Below are positions 12,202 to 27,720 of a stretch of DNA of 64,000 bases, piece after piece. This DNA comes from Lanius collurio (taxonomy: Eukaryota; Chordata; Aves; Passeriformes; Laniidae). The notes below the pieces were generated by a model that worked only from the letters and a program-made list of their open reading frames with translations, was not told the DNA's origin and ran no database searches. Position 1 is the stretch's first letter. Each line of letters starts with the position of its first letter. A program made the translations under genes and the position numbers. The stretch is from NCBI GenBank assembly GCA_020086605.1, contig JACBWW010000003.1:57142849-57206848 (forward strand). Direction: 5' to 3'.

Positions 12202-15200
12202 CTTAAGCAGACTACTCATTTACAAGAATGCTTTAGTGAGTTTGGACCATATATCACTGACCAAGGTGTGGAAGATTTTCACATATATTCCAGAAACATT
12301 TTGCAGAAACATTTATCAAGCCTTTGCATGTCTTCACCTGGCCTGATAAATGTTTAATTCTTAGTTGGATAGAGCAAAGAGGAGACCTGCAACGTACATT
12401 AGGACCCTAACTTTACCTAATTTTCAATTACCTAATTAACCAATTCCTAAATTCACTATACAGTAAAGGAAGAGAAGGGCTCTAGATGGAGATGCTGCTA
12501 AACAAAGTTTCCCACTTGGCTTTGTGCCCTGATGTAATTTGATTAAAGTAACATCTTCCCCAGTCTCTGAGACATGAGGGGCCTTTGCCTTGGAGAAGGT
12601 GACTCTGTACATCTCAAATTTCTGATTTGTGATGTTACATGCCATACAAGTGTAAATTATTATAAATGCAAAGTATGATTAGTTCTCTAATTGCTTATTG
12701 GGAAACCTCTAAACCTTCCACAGTGATGATAAAAAGCATATGGTGAATAGCATTTTCAAAAAGCTCAGCTATATTTTCTTGACTAGCACTTTGTTTTCAC
12801 ATGATTTGGTTGACTCCCTCCCCCATCCCCAGAGGCTCTTCTTTGAGGGTGTTAAGGAACCCATAGTGTACAAACCACTGACAATATTTACTGAGTCTGG
12901 TAGCAATCAAGCAACCTATATGTCTGATTCTCGTTATTAAATATTCCAAACTTTTATTGAGATTATTAGAACCTATTTAATGGCTCATTGAACTTAGAAA
13001 CCATACAATTTTCCTATTAGCCATTTCCATCTAAATATTTATGATAGCAGTTCATATGAGAAATAACAAAAGACAGAAAAAATGAGGAAGAGGGAGGCAT
13101 TTCCTCAGATGCCTGGGAGCAAGATCTCTCCTTAACTCTAGTATAAACCAGTGGTGCAACTTAAAGGAAGCTAACTGAGAGACACAAAGCAAATCTGATG
13201 ATGATGAAAGGAGAATCTGGTCATGTCTTTAAGGGAATCTGCATAAATTTGGATACAAGGCTCTTTTCCATGATTAAAGAGAATATTTGTAATTACTTAT
13301 TTCATTTCTTTTGGGTGTGGTAAAGAGTCTTTCAGTCGAATCACTGCTTGGTATAAACTGATCTGTTTCAAGCTAGAATATAAGTCAAAAGTCCAACACA
13401 TTTTCCATCAGCTGTGAAAGAGGGAAAAAATCATTATGATTTCTTCTTTGGATGGAGTATTCATGGAATTTGGAGGCAGACATAAGTTGTGATACCTTGG
13501 GAACAAGTCGATGTGGTCTGTATCTTCAGATCCTCTAAACCCCATATTTCTACATACTCTGGGGTCTGAGTTATCAACAGAGCAGAAAAGAAGACGACAG
13601 TACTGTTCTTTTTATTTTATTATCAGAAAGGACAATCCTACTGCCAGAATTCTTCAATCCAGGTTGTTGGGATGCAATTCTGTACCAGTCAGAAAGCACA
13701 AGCAAAGTCAGTGCAGGGCAGAACCCTCAGAAGTGAAGGCAGTCACAGGCAGTCAGGGCAGACATCCTGCATCTGCTCTGTGTGTGTTCCATGAAAACAG
13801 ACGTGTTCAAGTCCAGTTTCAACAATGTGGCACTGAGCCTGAGTTAGATGCCTTGTCACTAGAGAGGAATTTTTGGCCCAGGCTAATACTACGATGCACA
13901 GCTTCTAGACAGGATCTGGCTTGCATCCAGATGGCTTGCAGTACTGGGAAAAAGGACATGAAAACTTTCTGACCCATCCACAAAGAAGCACTGACATTCA
14001 AGGGCATAATCTTCAAAATTGCTGCCTCATTGTACAAATACCTCTGATTTTCAGCTTAAGGTTGTGTAGGCTTCTAATGTTCTGCTTGAGGGCTCAGTAG
14101 GAGTGTTGCATAATACCAAGAAGAGCGAAACTTGGCACCTAGCTGACTCCTAAACCTGATCAGGAATGTCAAAAGCCAGCTGGTTTTCATTTTGGAAGAG
14201 AGACAAGGTGATAGCATGCACAACCTACCACTATCAGAAAGGTGAATCAACAGCAAATAAAAATAATGTGAGTATCAGTGTCCTCCTGTCTTGTTTTTTG
14301 TTTTTTTTTTTCTTCAAGGATAAAAGACTTGAGCAGAATAGAGAGTAATTCCACCCAGACTGCTGTGAAAGCTGATGTGGGACTGGTTTTGTGCAATATA
14401 CATGAGTATGACTGGGAATCTAAATATAGGAGTGACAAATCACTAGGCCTGGAATTCTCCACTGACGTAGTCATTGTAATGCTAAGGAAGAGCATGGCTC
14501 CAGCTAAATTAGGTCATGAGATATTAGCACCTTTCTCTTTATGTTCCTTTTCATAAGGAAATAAAATAACACAGGACCTACAGATAATAAGATTATAAAG
14601 CCAGTAATTCGAAACACAAATAATGGAAGAACTGAAGTCATGTAAGTGCCTCCTCATACCATCCACATATATATATATATTAAAGGACACTCCTTTTCCA
14701 GGAAGTTCCAAAATTATTTCTGAGGAATCCTGTCATGGCAATGCAAGAAATAAAGAATATCCAACTGTCTTTTCCTTCCTTCTGATGGAGTTTTCTAGTC
14801 CCATAGTAAAACCACAGGAAAATGCACTTGTTCACATGTAAAACATAGCAGCCTTGATGGGAGCTGTTCTAAGCCAAAATGCCAAGTCTTGCAGAAAAAT
14901 GGCAGGAAATGAGCACTTATTTACTGGTGCTAATTCTCACTAAGATAGGGAGGTGTAGAGGTGTCTAGTGGCAGTCTGCAGGATAAGTGACTCTGGGGCA
15001 CACATGGGTAACTCATGTGCACTTGTCTGAGTGCCCCAAGTGAGTAAGATAAGGGGCATGAGGAAAAATGATCTTTTCAGAGAACAGCCTCAGGCAGGGG
15101 AAGGTGGACCAGCAACCAGCCTAAGCTAGAGTGTGTTCCTTGACCTACAATCTGCATTAATATTGCCAGCTAAAGAACATCAGCAATTAGCTGCCTAAAA

Positions 15201-16049
15201 GCTCTGAAATTATTCGCTACATGCATGCAACTGTGGAAGAAAGAAGCTCATCCCACTTCCCCACTTGGTGTATGCTCATTGATATTACAGAATGGCACTC
15301 TGGTAGCTCAGCTGAGCCAGCATCACCCAGCTATTCCCCCTGTAGGCAAGTATCCCAGAGTCTGTAGGAGGGTATTGGCTTCAAACTTGAGTGTGGAACT
15401 CGATCTGTGCTCCAAAGGAGGCATATAGATCCTGCACTGACCTCAGAAGAAAGATTGCGATATCAGAAAACAAAGCCTCTCTCTTTGGAATAAGTTCTCT
15501 TTTACACCAAAAAATCTCAATTCCACAATCAGGATGATATCACACTAACTCAGGATAGGCCCTGCTTCTGTAAGGCTCTCCTCTGTCCATCATGTGTTGC
15601 CTAATTGCCATTTTTCTCAGTCAACTCAATAATGAAGAATTTGCCATCATCTGCTTTATTTTTAAAATACAGCAAAGCTGAAGCAAGAACTTTATCTTTC
15701 CTTTTTTGTCTATGACAAATGACAAGCTTGAGTGGTAAGCTATAGTATAAATAAAAGCAGGGAGTCATAAGCAGCATACTGAATAACTACTGTTTTTTAG
15801 GCTACCCCTTTATCACATAGTAAATTAGATATAAAGCCATTTAGTTGAGAGATAATAAGGTTTATGCAACTAGCAAGTCTTGTAAGGAATATTTCTGACT
15901 TCATTGTCTGTGTTAAGTCAATCTCTACTTGTTAAACCTCTGACCCTCCCCTGGGTCTCCTGCTGTTACCTGGGAAGAAAGACCCGACTTTAAAGTACCT
16001 CCTGCTCTCCAGTACATTTTGAAAATAGAGGGAGTTAACACAACAAAAC
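12202..16049. other. Non-coding, no gene recognised
   Basis: The region is AT-rich, with an (AT)7 run at 14667-14680. A 153-codon ATG-started frame at 13511-13972 has no domain I recognise and is within chance length for a 64-kb window. Confidence 0.5.
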
Positions 16050-16131
16050 ACAAGAACATAAGAACAGCTACTCTAGGTCAGACCAGGAGTCCATGGAGGC
16101 CTAGATCCAGTTCCCGGCAGGGGCTAAGAAC
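16050..16131. repeat. Ancient amniote interspersed repeat fragment
   Basis: The run caagaacataagaacagcta, followed by ctaggtcagaccaggagtcc, resembles a repeat widespread in turtles, crocodilians and birds. I do not assign a family name, and only about 80 bp is recognisable. Confidence 0.5.
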
Positions 16132-19100
16132 GGGTAGAAGAAAAAAGAGAAGATAAGCTGGGTATATGGGAATGCCTACCCAGAGCAGCCCTGCTGCTGG
16201 AGGGTTTTGCCTCAGAAATTTCCAGACTGAAAAGAATGACATATTGTTCAGAACTGGCCTGCTCCAGCACTTCTGGTCCTCATATCTTTGTTATGGTGGC
16301 ATTGCCCTGCCATGCTCCAGACCATCTTTGCTTGGTTTTGCACATACATATGACAAGACAACAGAAAACTGAGCACCTAACCAGATGAGAGATTAGAGAT
16401 GAGAAGATAACCAGGATGACCTGGAGGCCTGGAAGGAGAACATCTCCTAACTCCCATGACAGCACAGTCCTTCCCAGCACCCTCATTCTCTCCATGCTTT
16501 TGCAGGAGCTTCTCAGCCAACACACATGCTCATTTTCTCTTCTAAAATCTCTCTGCTATTTGACACCTTCAAGACAAACACAATTAATCTCTACTGACAG
16601 ATACAGTGAGCAGTGCTTATTCCTTGTACAGTTCCACTGAAATCTAAGCAAAGCATTATTGACATTGATGGAATTTCCCCTTCTGCTTGCTGAGTGCAGG
16701 AACATACAGAGCCCAGCTTTTCTACAATAGGTTGATTTCTTGACACCTAACTCCCACTGCTTTCTGAGGACAGAAGAGAAGAGGAAAACACATCTGTCAC
16801 AAGAAAGGAAAGACAGGGATAATTTGCAGCACTCTTTTATGAACACAAGTGCAGTAGCAGAAAAACAGGGGACAGCCAGAGATACAAGTGCCTGAAGCCC
16901 TCCAAATACCACATTCCATGACATGCACCTGCATAGGGTTGTACATGTTTGTGTCAAAATCCAAACAGTGACCACAGCTTAAACTATTGTACTTTTGCCC
17001 CTACCACACATTGATATTCAAGTCATGGTTGTTCCAGGCCTTTTCCCTCTCTGACAACTCTGGAAACTGCCAGAGATTGCGTCGTGCCACAGTAGTGTTC
17101 CTTCGTGGGTTGGAGCAACAGCACTCTGACTTCAGATGTGGTTGGGCTTTCAAATGTGGTATAGACTTTGAGAATTTGGGGCCTATACATTACAATGGGA
17201 AACCAGAAAGTACCTTCTCTACCTCTTTTCTAGTTCTTCCTCCTGAAGTAAGATTTTTCCAGGTATTTTATGATCCATTTGGAAGTACAGTGGTCAGTGT
17301 GATTTCTGCTATTTTCCTTTTTCTTTCTTTTCTAGGACATGCTATATAGACTACTACTAATAATAATAATAATAATATAATTTTATAGCATAACACAGCA
17401 TCATATGAGAGGGAACTGAAAATCATGGGAAGCATAAACACACAGCAGTGATAGTCATTGCATGATGTTTCAGTGTACAGCAGAGAGCACTGTTTGTATC
17501 TGTTAGATTCGGTTTCCTTTCTGCCATTGAGGAGTTTGCTTAATAGTATCAGTTAAGACCCCAGCTTTGAAATCTCTGTTTTCATTTGCAGAAGAAGGAG
17601 AACAGGAGGAAGATCAACATAGAGCTTAAGTGAAAGGCATGTGTATAAGTTCTCTGGAATGTAATTTTTAGTGGTGTCAAAACTGCTGGAAAGATAAAGG
17701 AACTTAAAGGAAAATACATACATCTGCAAATGAGTTCCATCTTTTCAGTTGACAAGCATCAGAATTAGGAAGGAATGAAGGAAAGCAAAACAGACAATGG
17801 GACACTCACCCATCTTTTCCTACCTTTTCAGAAAACAGACCATGTGAGAAAAAATTGTCACACACAGTAGACAGCTTCTGTCTCTGAGCAGGGTGGCTGT
17901 GATGAGACAAGCCATGGTGTCACTTGCCTGAGTGCACAAACCCGCCCAGAGCCCTCTCACAGGGATCCTTGATGGTAAATCAGGACCTCACAGCACATTC
18001 TGCACCCTGGCATGTCATTATGTTATTATTACCAGTTATTTGTACTGGGGTAGGTTCCCAAAGGTCTGCCTTTCCAGGTGAAGGACCTTGTTGTGTTTGG
18101 CATAGCAGAGAGAGAAAATCTGTTCCTGAAGAGTTGGCACTTTAAACAGAAAGTGCTAGCAGCAGTGAGAACCCAAACTGAAATTCAGGAGATATTTGAT
18201 TTCTTCATCAAATCACTTGACTATGAGAAAAACAGAACTGAAAAAAGAAAATATGCTCAGAGATATACTATAACTAATTTAATTCATAATTAAATTTTGT
18301 GTGTCAGCTATCCTTAGATGTGGGTCTTTCAGCAATGACTGAAAACAGGAGTCTACTTTAAAAACAAATCTGTAAACACCTGATGTCTGTAATCTGCACT
18401 AATGTAATCACTTCAATTGGTAACATTTTTCATTTCATTGTGTACGTTTATATTCTTTTTTTGGAGCTAAATTGGCCATAAATGATGAAGATATTGTAAT
18501 TTGATTTCATACCAGAGGTAATTGGGCCAACAGGGCATCATTCTGTTTGTCACTGTAAACAGTGCAGAAATGAAATAATAGGAGGGTACTAGGATTTTTA
18601 AGCTTGAGAAAATGCTGAGCTGAGAAGTGCATGTCTGTGTAAATCCTGGAGCTCAAGAGAGGCTTCTGTCCAGTGTGGCATTTCATGTGCACCACTAAAG
18701 CAGGCTCCTTACTACTAACTGGATAAAATCTATTCAAATGCATCAACTTCACAAATGTTTTTATTAAAGCTCAGGCATGAACAAACTCAAAGGTTAACTC
18801 TGTCCTCTGGGCGTAGGGGGACAGGGAACAGCATCATCTAATCATGCTGCAATTCCTGGGGATCAGGCAGTTCAGCTGTTTCAGAAAATGTAACATCTCT
18901 ACTGAAAATTCAGAGATGCTTAAAGGGACACCCTTAAAGATGTAGAGTCCAGTATTTCATATTGAAATATTAGTTGGTCCAGCTTGAATAGAGCTGCATT
19001 ACATATACTTCTTCCTTTTCTCTACAATTGCCTCACCAGATTCCTAACTTGTGGCTTCCATGCCATGAGGATCACCAGAGTGAACAAAAGCCTGCCATGG

Positions 19101-22100
19101 CAGTAAGAGTCTCCAGCTAACATGTATCTACCAGAAGTAGACCCACCTTTTTTATTTTTAAGATTTGCAATGCATCACTGACATGCTAAGAGCTACTGTG
19201 CCACAATGTTTCCAATATTTTCAAAAATAATTTTGAGCAAGAATACTCTGGATATTGTGAGAGAGACTTTCGAAGTCTCAGTATCTTCAAGCACTGCTAA
19301 ATCCACTAAAGGATGTGGAATTACCAAGGAAGGACAATGGTACTTCCTTCTTCAGTAAACAGCATTGAGATCTTGTGATGAAAAGCACTAGATAAGTGAG
19401 GTACTATCTGTGCCACCAGTCAAATCAGACAGCCTTGTGCACAGTCTGTTTACTTTTATAGTGAAGTATATTATACTGTCAAAAGGACACTTCATCATCT
19501 ATAATAAATATTCATGTACATGAATCGTGCACTTGAGCTGCATGAAAGTTGAATTCAGAGTACAGAAATGAATGAGAAACTTGTAAGATAAATGTCACCT
19601 TTCAGTTCTATTCTTGTGGATAAATTGCAAATGGATATAAACAAAGTCAATTATTTCATACAAGTGTTCCTTGACTCACCATGTGTTCCTTATGCCTAGG
19701 CTAAAATCCTAAACCTCATCATTTACCTTTTGTCAGAGAATGACAAGAAGAAACAGTATGAAGTTCCACTAACTGAGGATAATTAAGTACGGTAAATCAC
19801 AAACATTACCAGATATATTTTCCCAGAAACAAAGGTCACATGCTATGGTGTTAAACAAATTCTCACCTGTGCTTACTAAACAACTCCATTAACTACTAAA
19901 GAAATATTTTTATTAACACTAGCAGAAAAGGGAGCATATAAATTGAATTTCCACATGCAGTTATCACACAGCAATGACTCTGAAGTGTAGCAAAACATCA
20001 TTTCCATGACCTCAATCACAGAAGGGAAAGCAAATTTAAAGTAATCTTTGCTGTGCTTTGAGTTTGGATTTGCTAGTTTTTTAATATATGAACATATGTT
20101 CTAATTACTGTTATCCTTCATTTTCTTAGGAAGTAAAATATTTTTCCTGGAATAGCCTTCTATTTGGATTTAAACTGTAAAACTAGTCCATAATTATGCA
20201 CCAACTGCCTTCCATGAGCAACAGAAAGAACAGTAAATGCAAGAATTGTATTTTGTGATATATTCAAAGAAGCAAAGTTACACAGTGGGAAAGGCCCTGT
20301 TTCCTATGTTCTGTCATCTGCAGATAAAACAAACCAAAACAAAATTCTTCTGAAGGAGTAGTTTTACAATTCAATAACTTGTGAGTGTTAATTCAGAAAA
20401 TGTGTTTTATGCTAATAGGAAGCTATGGACGGTGGTGTTATGGCACTGTCACCTCCATTACAAGACATTGCATTTAAAAGTTGTGTTTAATCATTCAGGT
20501 CATAATTTGGATTTTTTTTCCTTCCTATTAGAAGTTTGATGTGATTCTAACATTAAAGCCTGGGCAGCATCTGAAGGTTCAGTTGTATGGCTGAATGCAA
20601 TCATATGGTGGCTGTTCAGCAAGCTGTGACTGCCCTGCTGCCCAACCAGAGACAACCACCTATACATCACACTTGGTCCACACAGCCCCAGTCACGAGGC
20701 CACACACATTAATTCACCTCAGGTAAGGCAGCTCAATTTAATTCATCTCACAGCCAAGGCAGCATTAAAACAGGGCAGGGTCACTGTTTGACCACCTCCA
20801 GCTCCACACTTGCCCATCTGCCCAAAAATTTCTTTTTCCTTCTGTGTCTGACAGCATAACCCAAAAATCCAGCAAACCCAACTATATGACAGGGGTTTGG
20901 GCTTTAAATTTTCCTTGCTTTCCAAGTATGCAAGGAGCCTGTTCTGCCAACATTTACTGACTCCAGTGGTAAATGTTTTGCTTGTTCTGCCTTGGGGGCT
21001 GCAGGCTGCTGCTCTGTGAGTGTTTGCAAAGAGATCTGACCCTTGGCCATCTGACTTGTGCCTCTGGAGCAAGAGCCAGCCAGCTCCACCTGCACTTTCA
21101 GTGAATTGTGTCTTAATGAAATATAGGAAAATAAACAGAGGTGCTGTTCCCTTGAAAGCCTCTACATCTGAAAACTGTCAGGCTGCAGTACATTATACCA
21201 CCAACCACACGGTCATAATATCTAAATACATTGTATATAGACAATAGTTACCAAAAAGTAAGTGTAGTCAGCATTTGTAATAAATAATAGCTAATAAATA
21301 GTTACAGAATTACATTCTAGGATGTAGGATCCTATGTCCTCCACTATTTAGTAATTTATCATGTGGAATCCACTGACCTTTCCAAGCTTTCCTTTTTCCC
21401 TTTCTTTTTTGGTGAAGCAGGAGTGTTAATTATGCTTTCACTTTTTTTATTGAGCAACATTAGCATACAAATAGGCCATCAATAAGCAATTACAATCTCC
21501 ATCTCAGAAAGAAGAGAACTACAATATTAAGTGTGGCTACTCACGCAAACACACAAGTCCTTTTTAAAAAAGACAGAGCAACTCACAATTGAATAAAACA
21601 GGAATGCACAGGAAAAACAGACAATGATAGATGGATAAATATCAGACTAGCTCTCAGGCAAAGAATACAAAAATGTCCTTTTTATTCATCAGGCAAACAT
21701 AAGACTCAAAATAACCCTAGTTTTCCCTGGACTGCCCTGCCACTGACTCCAGAGATTAAAAATCTGTTCAGATCTCATGCTGGTAACATTTATGAATTTT
21801 ACTGAAGTGGAAACTATCAGTTGTGTCAAATGGCACTGACTTATGTCTTAAGCAACATTTGACTTATTGCCAGTGAAACACTAAATCTGCTTCTTTTTTA
21901 TAGTGAGAGACCTATACGGGAGAAAGGATTAATTTCTTATATTTGACACTCTAAGGGTAGGTTTGTGCTAAAGATGAATAATAAAACAATCACCACAATA
22001 TTTTTTCTGTAAGTACAAGATATTGCTGCTGTGCCTTTCATCTAAGGCCTGGTTTAAACCTGAACCTACGCTGATTTAAGTATATATGTTATTTTGAACC

Positions 22101-23609
22101 TTTTTAGTTGAATCATTTTCACTTCATACTAATGGCCTAAAATATTCTTCAAATGCAAATAGAGGGTAAATTAATTTTTAAGTGTCCACACAAGATGTCT
22201 CCACATTTTTACCTAGGATTTCAGACTATTTGATCTTAAAATCAGTTATGTCTAATGTCAATCAGCCAATGCAATTATAGAAGTCACTGACCTTCAGCTA
22301 AGATGCTGTAAATAACTAGATTTCGATTCACAGACCATTGGGGAAAATGTAACTAGCTTACTTTAAAACCATCGTTGACTGAAGGATGCCCTCTTACTCC
22401 CCCACGTCTTGGTCTGTTGCAAGCTTCATGTCTGAAGCAGTTTGCACACATTCTGTTTGGGGAGTGCATGCTCTATGGTAAAATGTAAACACCTTGAATT
22501 AATGAAACCAAAGCCTACTAAAAAAAAAGCTGCTTACAGCTTTATGCGAGTGATCTTGACCTCCTGCCCTATGTTTTTTTCCCACTAAAATTATAAATAA
22601 ATCTTTGAAAACTACATAAATGCTGGTTGTCTAGGAGGTCTTCTTTTGTTTAGGACCTCAGCAGACAAGTTCAGCCAAATCCTACCTTGCCTTGGAGACA
22701 ATTCCCTTGGCTTCTCACCTTTCCTGTCAGCAGCACCTGCCATCTCCAGCACAGACACAGAACCACTCAGCAGACACCACGGTTTTCAACCCACTGTCTC
22801 AGTTTAACCAAATACAGATTAAGTTGTGAATTTCAGCTGTCAACCTTGCCGATGCTCACTCCAAATTTCCATCTCCCTTGTGAGGGTGTTATCTTCTCAG
22901 CTGCCCAGGAGGATTCAAAGATATTCATTACCAACAGCATTTCCTTAACACAGTTTAACAATCCCCGTCTTCTCCAGGTTTCCTCCCATGCAGGCAGGAT
23001 ACGAGATGCTAAAATCCAAGCTGCTGTTGGATGATTTCTCTGGTTATAAAATACAACTAGAGACTGACAAATACATTTTGACTCCACTGTTCTCTTCATC
23101 TCTTGTAAAATCTCATTTTCTTTTCCTCTGGAATTTTAGTGCTTTATCACTGAAACTTTGCATGACATTTCCTGATGTCTTTTTCTGGTGGTGCTAGTAC
23201 ATGGGATTGATTTGGTCGAGAACCACACAGAAAAGAAAAATTTATACTTTGATATGAGCACTGAAAAGAGCAAGGAAAAGACTTGAGGGCAAATGTTCAG
23301 AGGAGCGGGTTTTAGGGGGCAGTGCCATGAGTTGGAGTGAGCCAACCTAACAACTCACTGTCAACACCTTGGCATGACACTGTGGTTGTCCCCATCTTCC
23401 CTCTCCTCCCTGTGCCATTCGTCCTCCTCCTGTTCTTATCTTAGTTTGGCTCTGATGTCTTTGAGCCACTCCTTTCACCAATTCACTTCACCAACCCAGC
23501 ACAAACTGTGCTGTAGGTTGGGAGTTAAAAATCAGATAGCAGTTTCTGTCGGCTTGGTGAGCTCAGAGGAAGGAGACTCAAGGACCAAAGTCAGTGAGAG
23601 AGAGGAGTT
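16132..23609. other. Non-coding, no gene recognised
   Basis: The region is AT-rich with a (TAA)n tract at 17351-17380. Parts such as 18370-18500 and 22080-22330 are AT-rich and lack obvious repeats, so they could include conserved non-coding elements. That cannot be judged without alignments. Confidence 0.45.
17351..17380. repeat. (TAA)n microsatellite
   Basis: CTA units followed by about seven TAA units. Confidence 0.9.
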
Positions 23610-23690
23610 TCAGAATATTAGGTTGCAGAGGAACTTTGAGATCATCAAGTCCAAACATTAATCTTGAGGTTGTATAACCAAGAGAAGGGG
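23610..23690 (-). mobile_element. Possible old CR1 fragment
   Basis: The phrase gagatcatcaagtccaaaca resembles the reverse complement of the CR1 3' end. The similarity is short and the flanks do not clearly continue it, so this is a weak call. Confidence 0.3.
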
Positions 23691-26193
23691 GGTGACACCC
23701 ATCCTTCAAGGAAACAACAAGGCACCTGAAACCAAAATTTAACCCAATTTCATCGAACATGGTAGGACATTTCCAGCCATCCTCAAGGAGTTCGCTGACC
23801 TGTTCACAGGATCCTTGCTCTTGATTCAATTGTCCAAGTGGTTCTGTCCACAGAATGGGACAGAATCTGCCATTGGAAAGCAACATTTCATACGTAGAAT
23901 TCCCTGATGGTTACCTTCATGATTTCACAAAGTACCTAGAGAGTAAAACTGTAAAATACAAAAGGGTTTCAAATTCTCAACAAGGCAGCAATCTATTCCA
24001 TTAGTTGATTATCAATGTGCTAACAGATTCTCTTTCCACAATTAATAGCACAGGACTAGTATTACTAAAAGGAAGGACACTTTTCAAGCCCAAGTCTCCA
24101 ATGTCTTATTTTGGATCTCTGAGCACTAAACATGTTGTAACCTGAAGAGTGAAATTTCATTTTTATATGTTTTGACTTTGTCCATTTAAAAATAAGTCTA
24201 CTTCCTTGAATCTTTTCTATATTTAAAATAGAAAATATAATCAAAATAATATTTTTCTGAAAAAGAAATTGGCAGAAAATATTTTTCTAGAAAATGTGGG
24301 ATCTCCCTCTAATTAGATGCATTTTAATGCTCTTGTTATAATTCTCTTTATAACACTGCAGAAGCATATGCCAAGAGGAAGCTTTTAAATGATAATTTTG
24401 CTAGGTAATATTGCAACTCATTTTCAAGACATTTCAAATCAGCAGCCCAGCCCAAAGATATCCATTCCAGTTGTTCTCTAATTCTAGGATTGCTGAACGT
24501 TCACACTTAATCATAAACACAGACTGTAGAACCACAACTGTTATTAAAATGGAGATAAGATAAATCTTAATTAACTGATTGTACATCTGTAAATAAATAA
24601 ACTACTCCTATCTCCCTGAATTACAAGTGACCGCTTTGCGTCAACCTGAGGAGAAGAGATTTCTTTTTTTGTTTTTTTAAATATCTTACTGGTTACAAAT
24701 TATAGTAATAGAAAATATACAGTTTGAAAACATTAGATTTAACAGTTCTTTCAAATTTATTTCAATTATTTAATCCGAGAATGAGGGGAATTAATGCACA
24801 TTCTTTTGCCTATCTTCCTAAAACTGAGACATAAGTTGGAATAATAAGTGACAATTCATTCAGGTCTTGTGCTCTTGTGTAGTAAATCCATCACTGGGGC
24901 AGGTCCACTAACTTTAACATTCCTGCCATTCCTCTGAGAAATAAAGTAAAATGAAAAAGTTAAGTTCACAGCTCTGATGCTGTCTTGGCTTTGCTGATGA
25001 CCACTTTCAGATATCTGGCACAAGCATCATTATTTTGTCACAGTTGGATGTTCTGACATGATCTATGTCTATGGTTCAAAATCTTCCCTATCTTCAATAA
25101 ATGTCTACATATTACACCTCTATAAATATAGAATTCCACATCAATATTGCTAGCAGGCCATCCTAGGGTTATTTCAATGACATTTTTATGCCTCTTATTG
25201 CTAAGTCAGTAAGGGGAAAAAATATTCCTTTAATTTACTTTTAAGTTGATTAAAACTTACAGGTTCTGTGGTATCTCAGCAACTTCACTAAAATTACCAT
25301 TTCATTTTACACAAGCATCTTAAAAAAACAGCTGATGATGTCAACTTCTTGGTCTTGTGTTTGGTCCAGATGCAGTTGACCATGCTAAGTCAAGAGGTTA
25401 CAACTTATTGCTCATTCTCATACAAGTCAAGAACTGGAAGTGTGGATTCTATTTCATTAATTCCCTGGTCCTTCTGAGATGACTAATGATTACTCACCAA
25501 ACCAAAAAAAATGCATTACCAGATCATTTTTGATGCTGTTATCTGCAATGGAGAAAGAATTGGGGCCATTTCTAGATGCAATGGAATTTCATTCAGCCTC
25601 GAAGTGAGGCTCACCAATCTGTAGCTAAGATAGAAACAGGGAAAGAAGAGAGGAAGACTTTCAGGATAAGCTTAACATTTCAACAGTTAAGAAATTTTAC
25701 AGTTTTTATTTCACCAAAATTTTGCAACAGAGAAACCTATCATTCCTCATGCTATGTCTTTAAATGTGAAGTAGAAATTTAAACAAAGGTAATCTGATAT
25801 TCCCTAAAACATCAAAATGTTGATATAAATAGGCTTTTCCAGGAAAGATAAAAGTACTGGCCAAGTGTTAACCACAATATTGAAACTAGATTAGACAGCA
25901 GTGAATATTTGCATTTTTTAAGAGGTAAGGTTCTAATTTTACACCGATAATTTCACTCAGTATTCTTTAATTGCTAAAGTGAAAGGCTGAGGTGCAATTT
26001 TGGCTTTTTAACTCACTGCCTGTTTAATGACAGCAAGGAAAGAAAAGTTGCCAAGATTTCCATTGAGACGCAGTTAAAAGTATCTGTCTTTATTATAAGC
26101 TTAATCATAATCTTTACAATTTCTATAAAATAGTGAATTGATTCCACAAATTAACAAAATGATAACATGATGGAGAGAGAAGGGAGAGGGTGT

Positions 26194-26220
26194 ACATTAG
26201 TAAAAAATTCTTACTAATGT
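26194..26220. other. Perfect 10-bp inverted repeat
   Basis: acattagtaa and ttactaatgt are exact reverse complements separated by a 7-base spacer. No function is assigned. Confidence 0.6.
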
Positions 26221-27720
26221 GATATTCAGACACCTATATTTGTCATATATACATGTACAGGGGAATAATTTTCCTAGATTAAGTCTGAAAAATCTACTAC
26301 AATATTTCCAGGGAAAAAATTAGCTTACTCTGCCCAAATCAGGAAAAATAATCCTGAATTGAACATCTCTCCCTCTCTTCCACTAACAAAAGAGATACTA
26401 GAATAAAACTGAGATGGGAAAAAAGTGAACTATCAAATAAAACCAAAGGAGATATATTGTGGAAAAAAAAAAAAATCCAAATGTATATTTTAAAGAGCTA
26501 TTTGGATGAAAGACTTGAGATAAATCTACTTATTCCTTCTCACTTTCTCCCCTTTTCCTGTTTGGCTCCACTATAAAGCAATAAACACCATCTGGTTTTG
26601 GAATTTTCTGCTGCTTTGCCCATGGTTCTTCTTCTATGAAATTTCCCTTGGGCCAGAATTTGCTGAGCAATCTTATCTTCCCAGAAGTTAGTGGTTTTAG
26701 GAGGGATTCAGCACTTCAAAATCTCAAATTCCTATCAAGTCTTTCTGCCTGTTGATGTGTGCCTGGATGTCATTGACTTGCCCTTCTCTCAGAGGGCTAC
26801 ACAAAGGATCTCATTTGTTTCACATCATGTTAGACCAAGGACAAGCACCTCCAGAGGATTTCAGACCAAGGAGAAGCTCCTCCAGAGCTTGGGTCTGCGC
26901 CCACCATTTCTTGCCTTTCTCTTCCCCTCCTCTCGTTTCCCAAATGAGGTAGGAAGGGCTGGATTTCCCAGGTTTTCCCCCACCATGAGAAGGGGACTTG
27001 CTTTTCCGGAGTCCTCACAAATCGCTGCCCGCAGCGCCTGGCTGAGACACAGGCACAGAGCTGAACCTCTGTGGCCAGCAGTGTACCTGACACCAAACCC
27101 TCTTGGAACACAGGATGCCATGTCCCCACTTCCAAGTGACAACATCTTCCTGCCATCCACCTGCAGCACACCCAGAGAAACCGAGGCTGCAAGGAGAGAC
27201 ACTTTGCCTTGCTGATCCCATGAAAAATGTCCCCTGGATGTCTGAACTGTGATCTGAGCTTGCTCACCCAGGAGCTACAAGTACCTGATAACAGATACAG
27301 TGTGAGCAGAAGGGAAGCATACAGCTGGAGGCATCAGAAGCAGGACATCTCTTTTTAGGAGAATGTAGCTAATTTGATAATATATAATACAGAATTTTAC
27401 TGTAGGTAGTGTGTTCTCTGCAAAATATTTTCTGGGAGACAGCATATGCCAGAAATACTTTGTAGGATATCATCTAACAGGAGATTTTCCTTCTATATTA
27501 ACTTCAATAGAGCATGTTCACAGTAAAATGTGCTTGAGCTACCCTCCCCACAGGGTAACACAGACCCCCCTCGGTCCTGGAATAAATGTAGAGGAGTATC
27601 TGTGTTGCCTTTATCTAATACATGAATTAACTCAAATGATCTGGCAATCAGTTAATTTTGGAAGAAAAAATTTCATCTGCACATGCCCTCAGCAAAGATC
27701 AGGTTTCTTTTTTTGTCTGA

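Noticed and set aside
13511..13972. 153-codon ATG-started frame, plus strand
   Set aside because: No recognisable motif or splice context, and the length is within chance expectation.
26691..27215. 174-codon open frame, plus strand
   Set aside because: No domain is recognised. It lies in a GC-richer patch where stops are rarer, and antisense frames of similar length overlap it.
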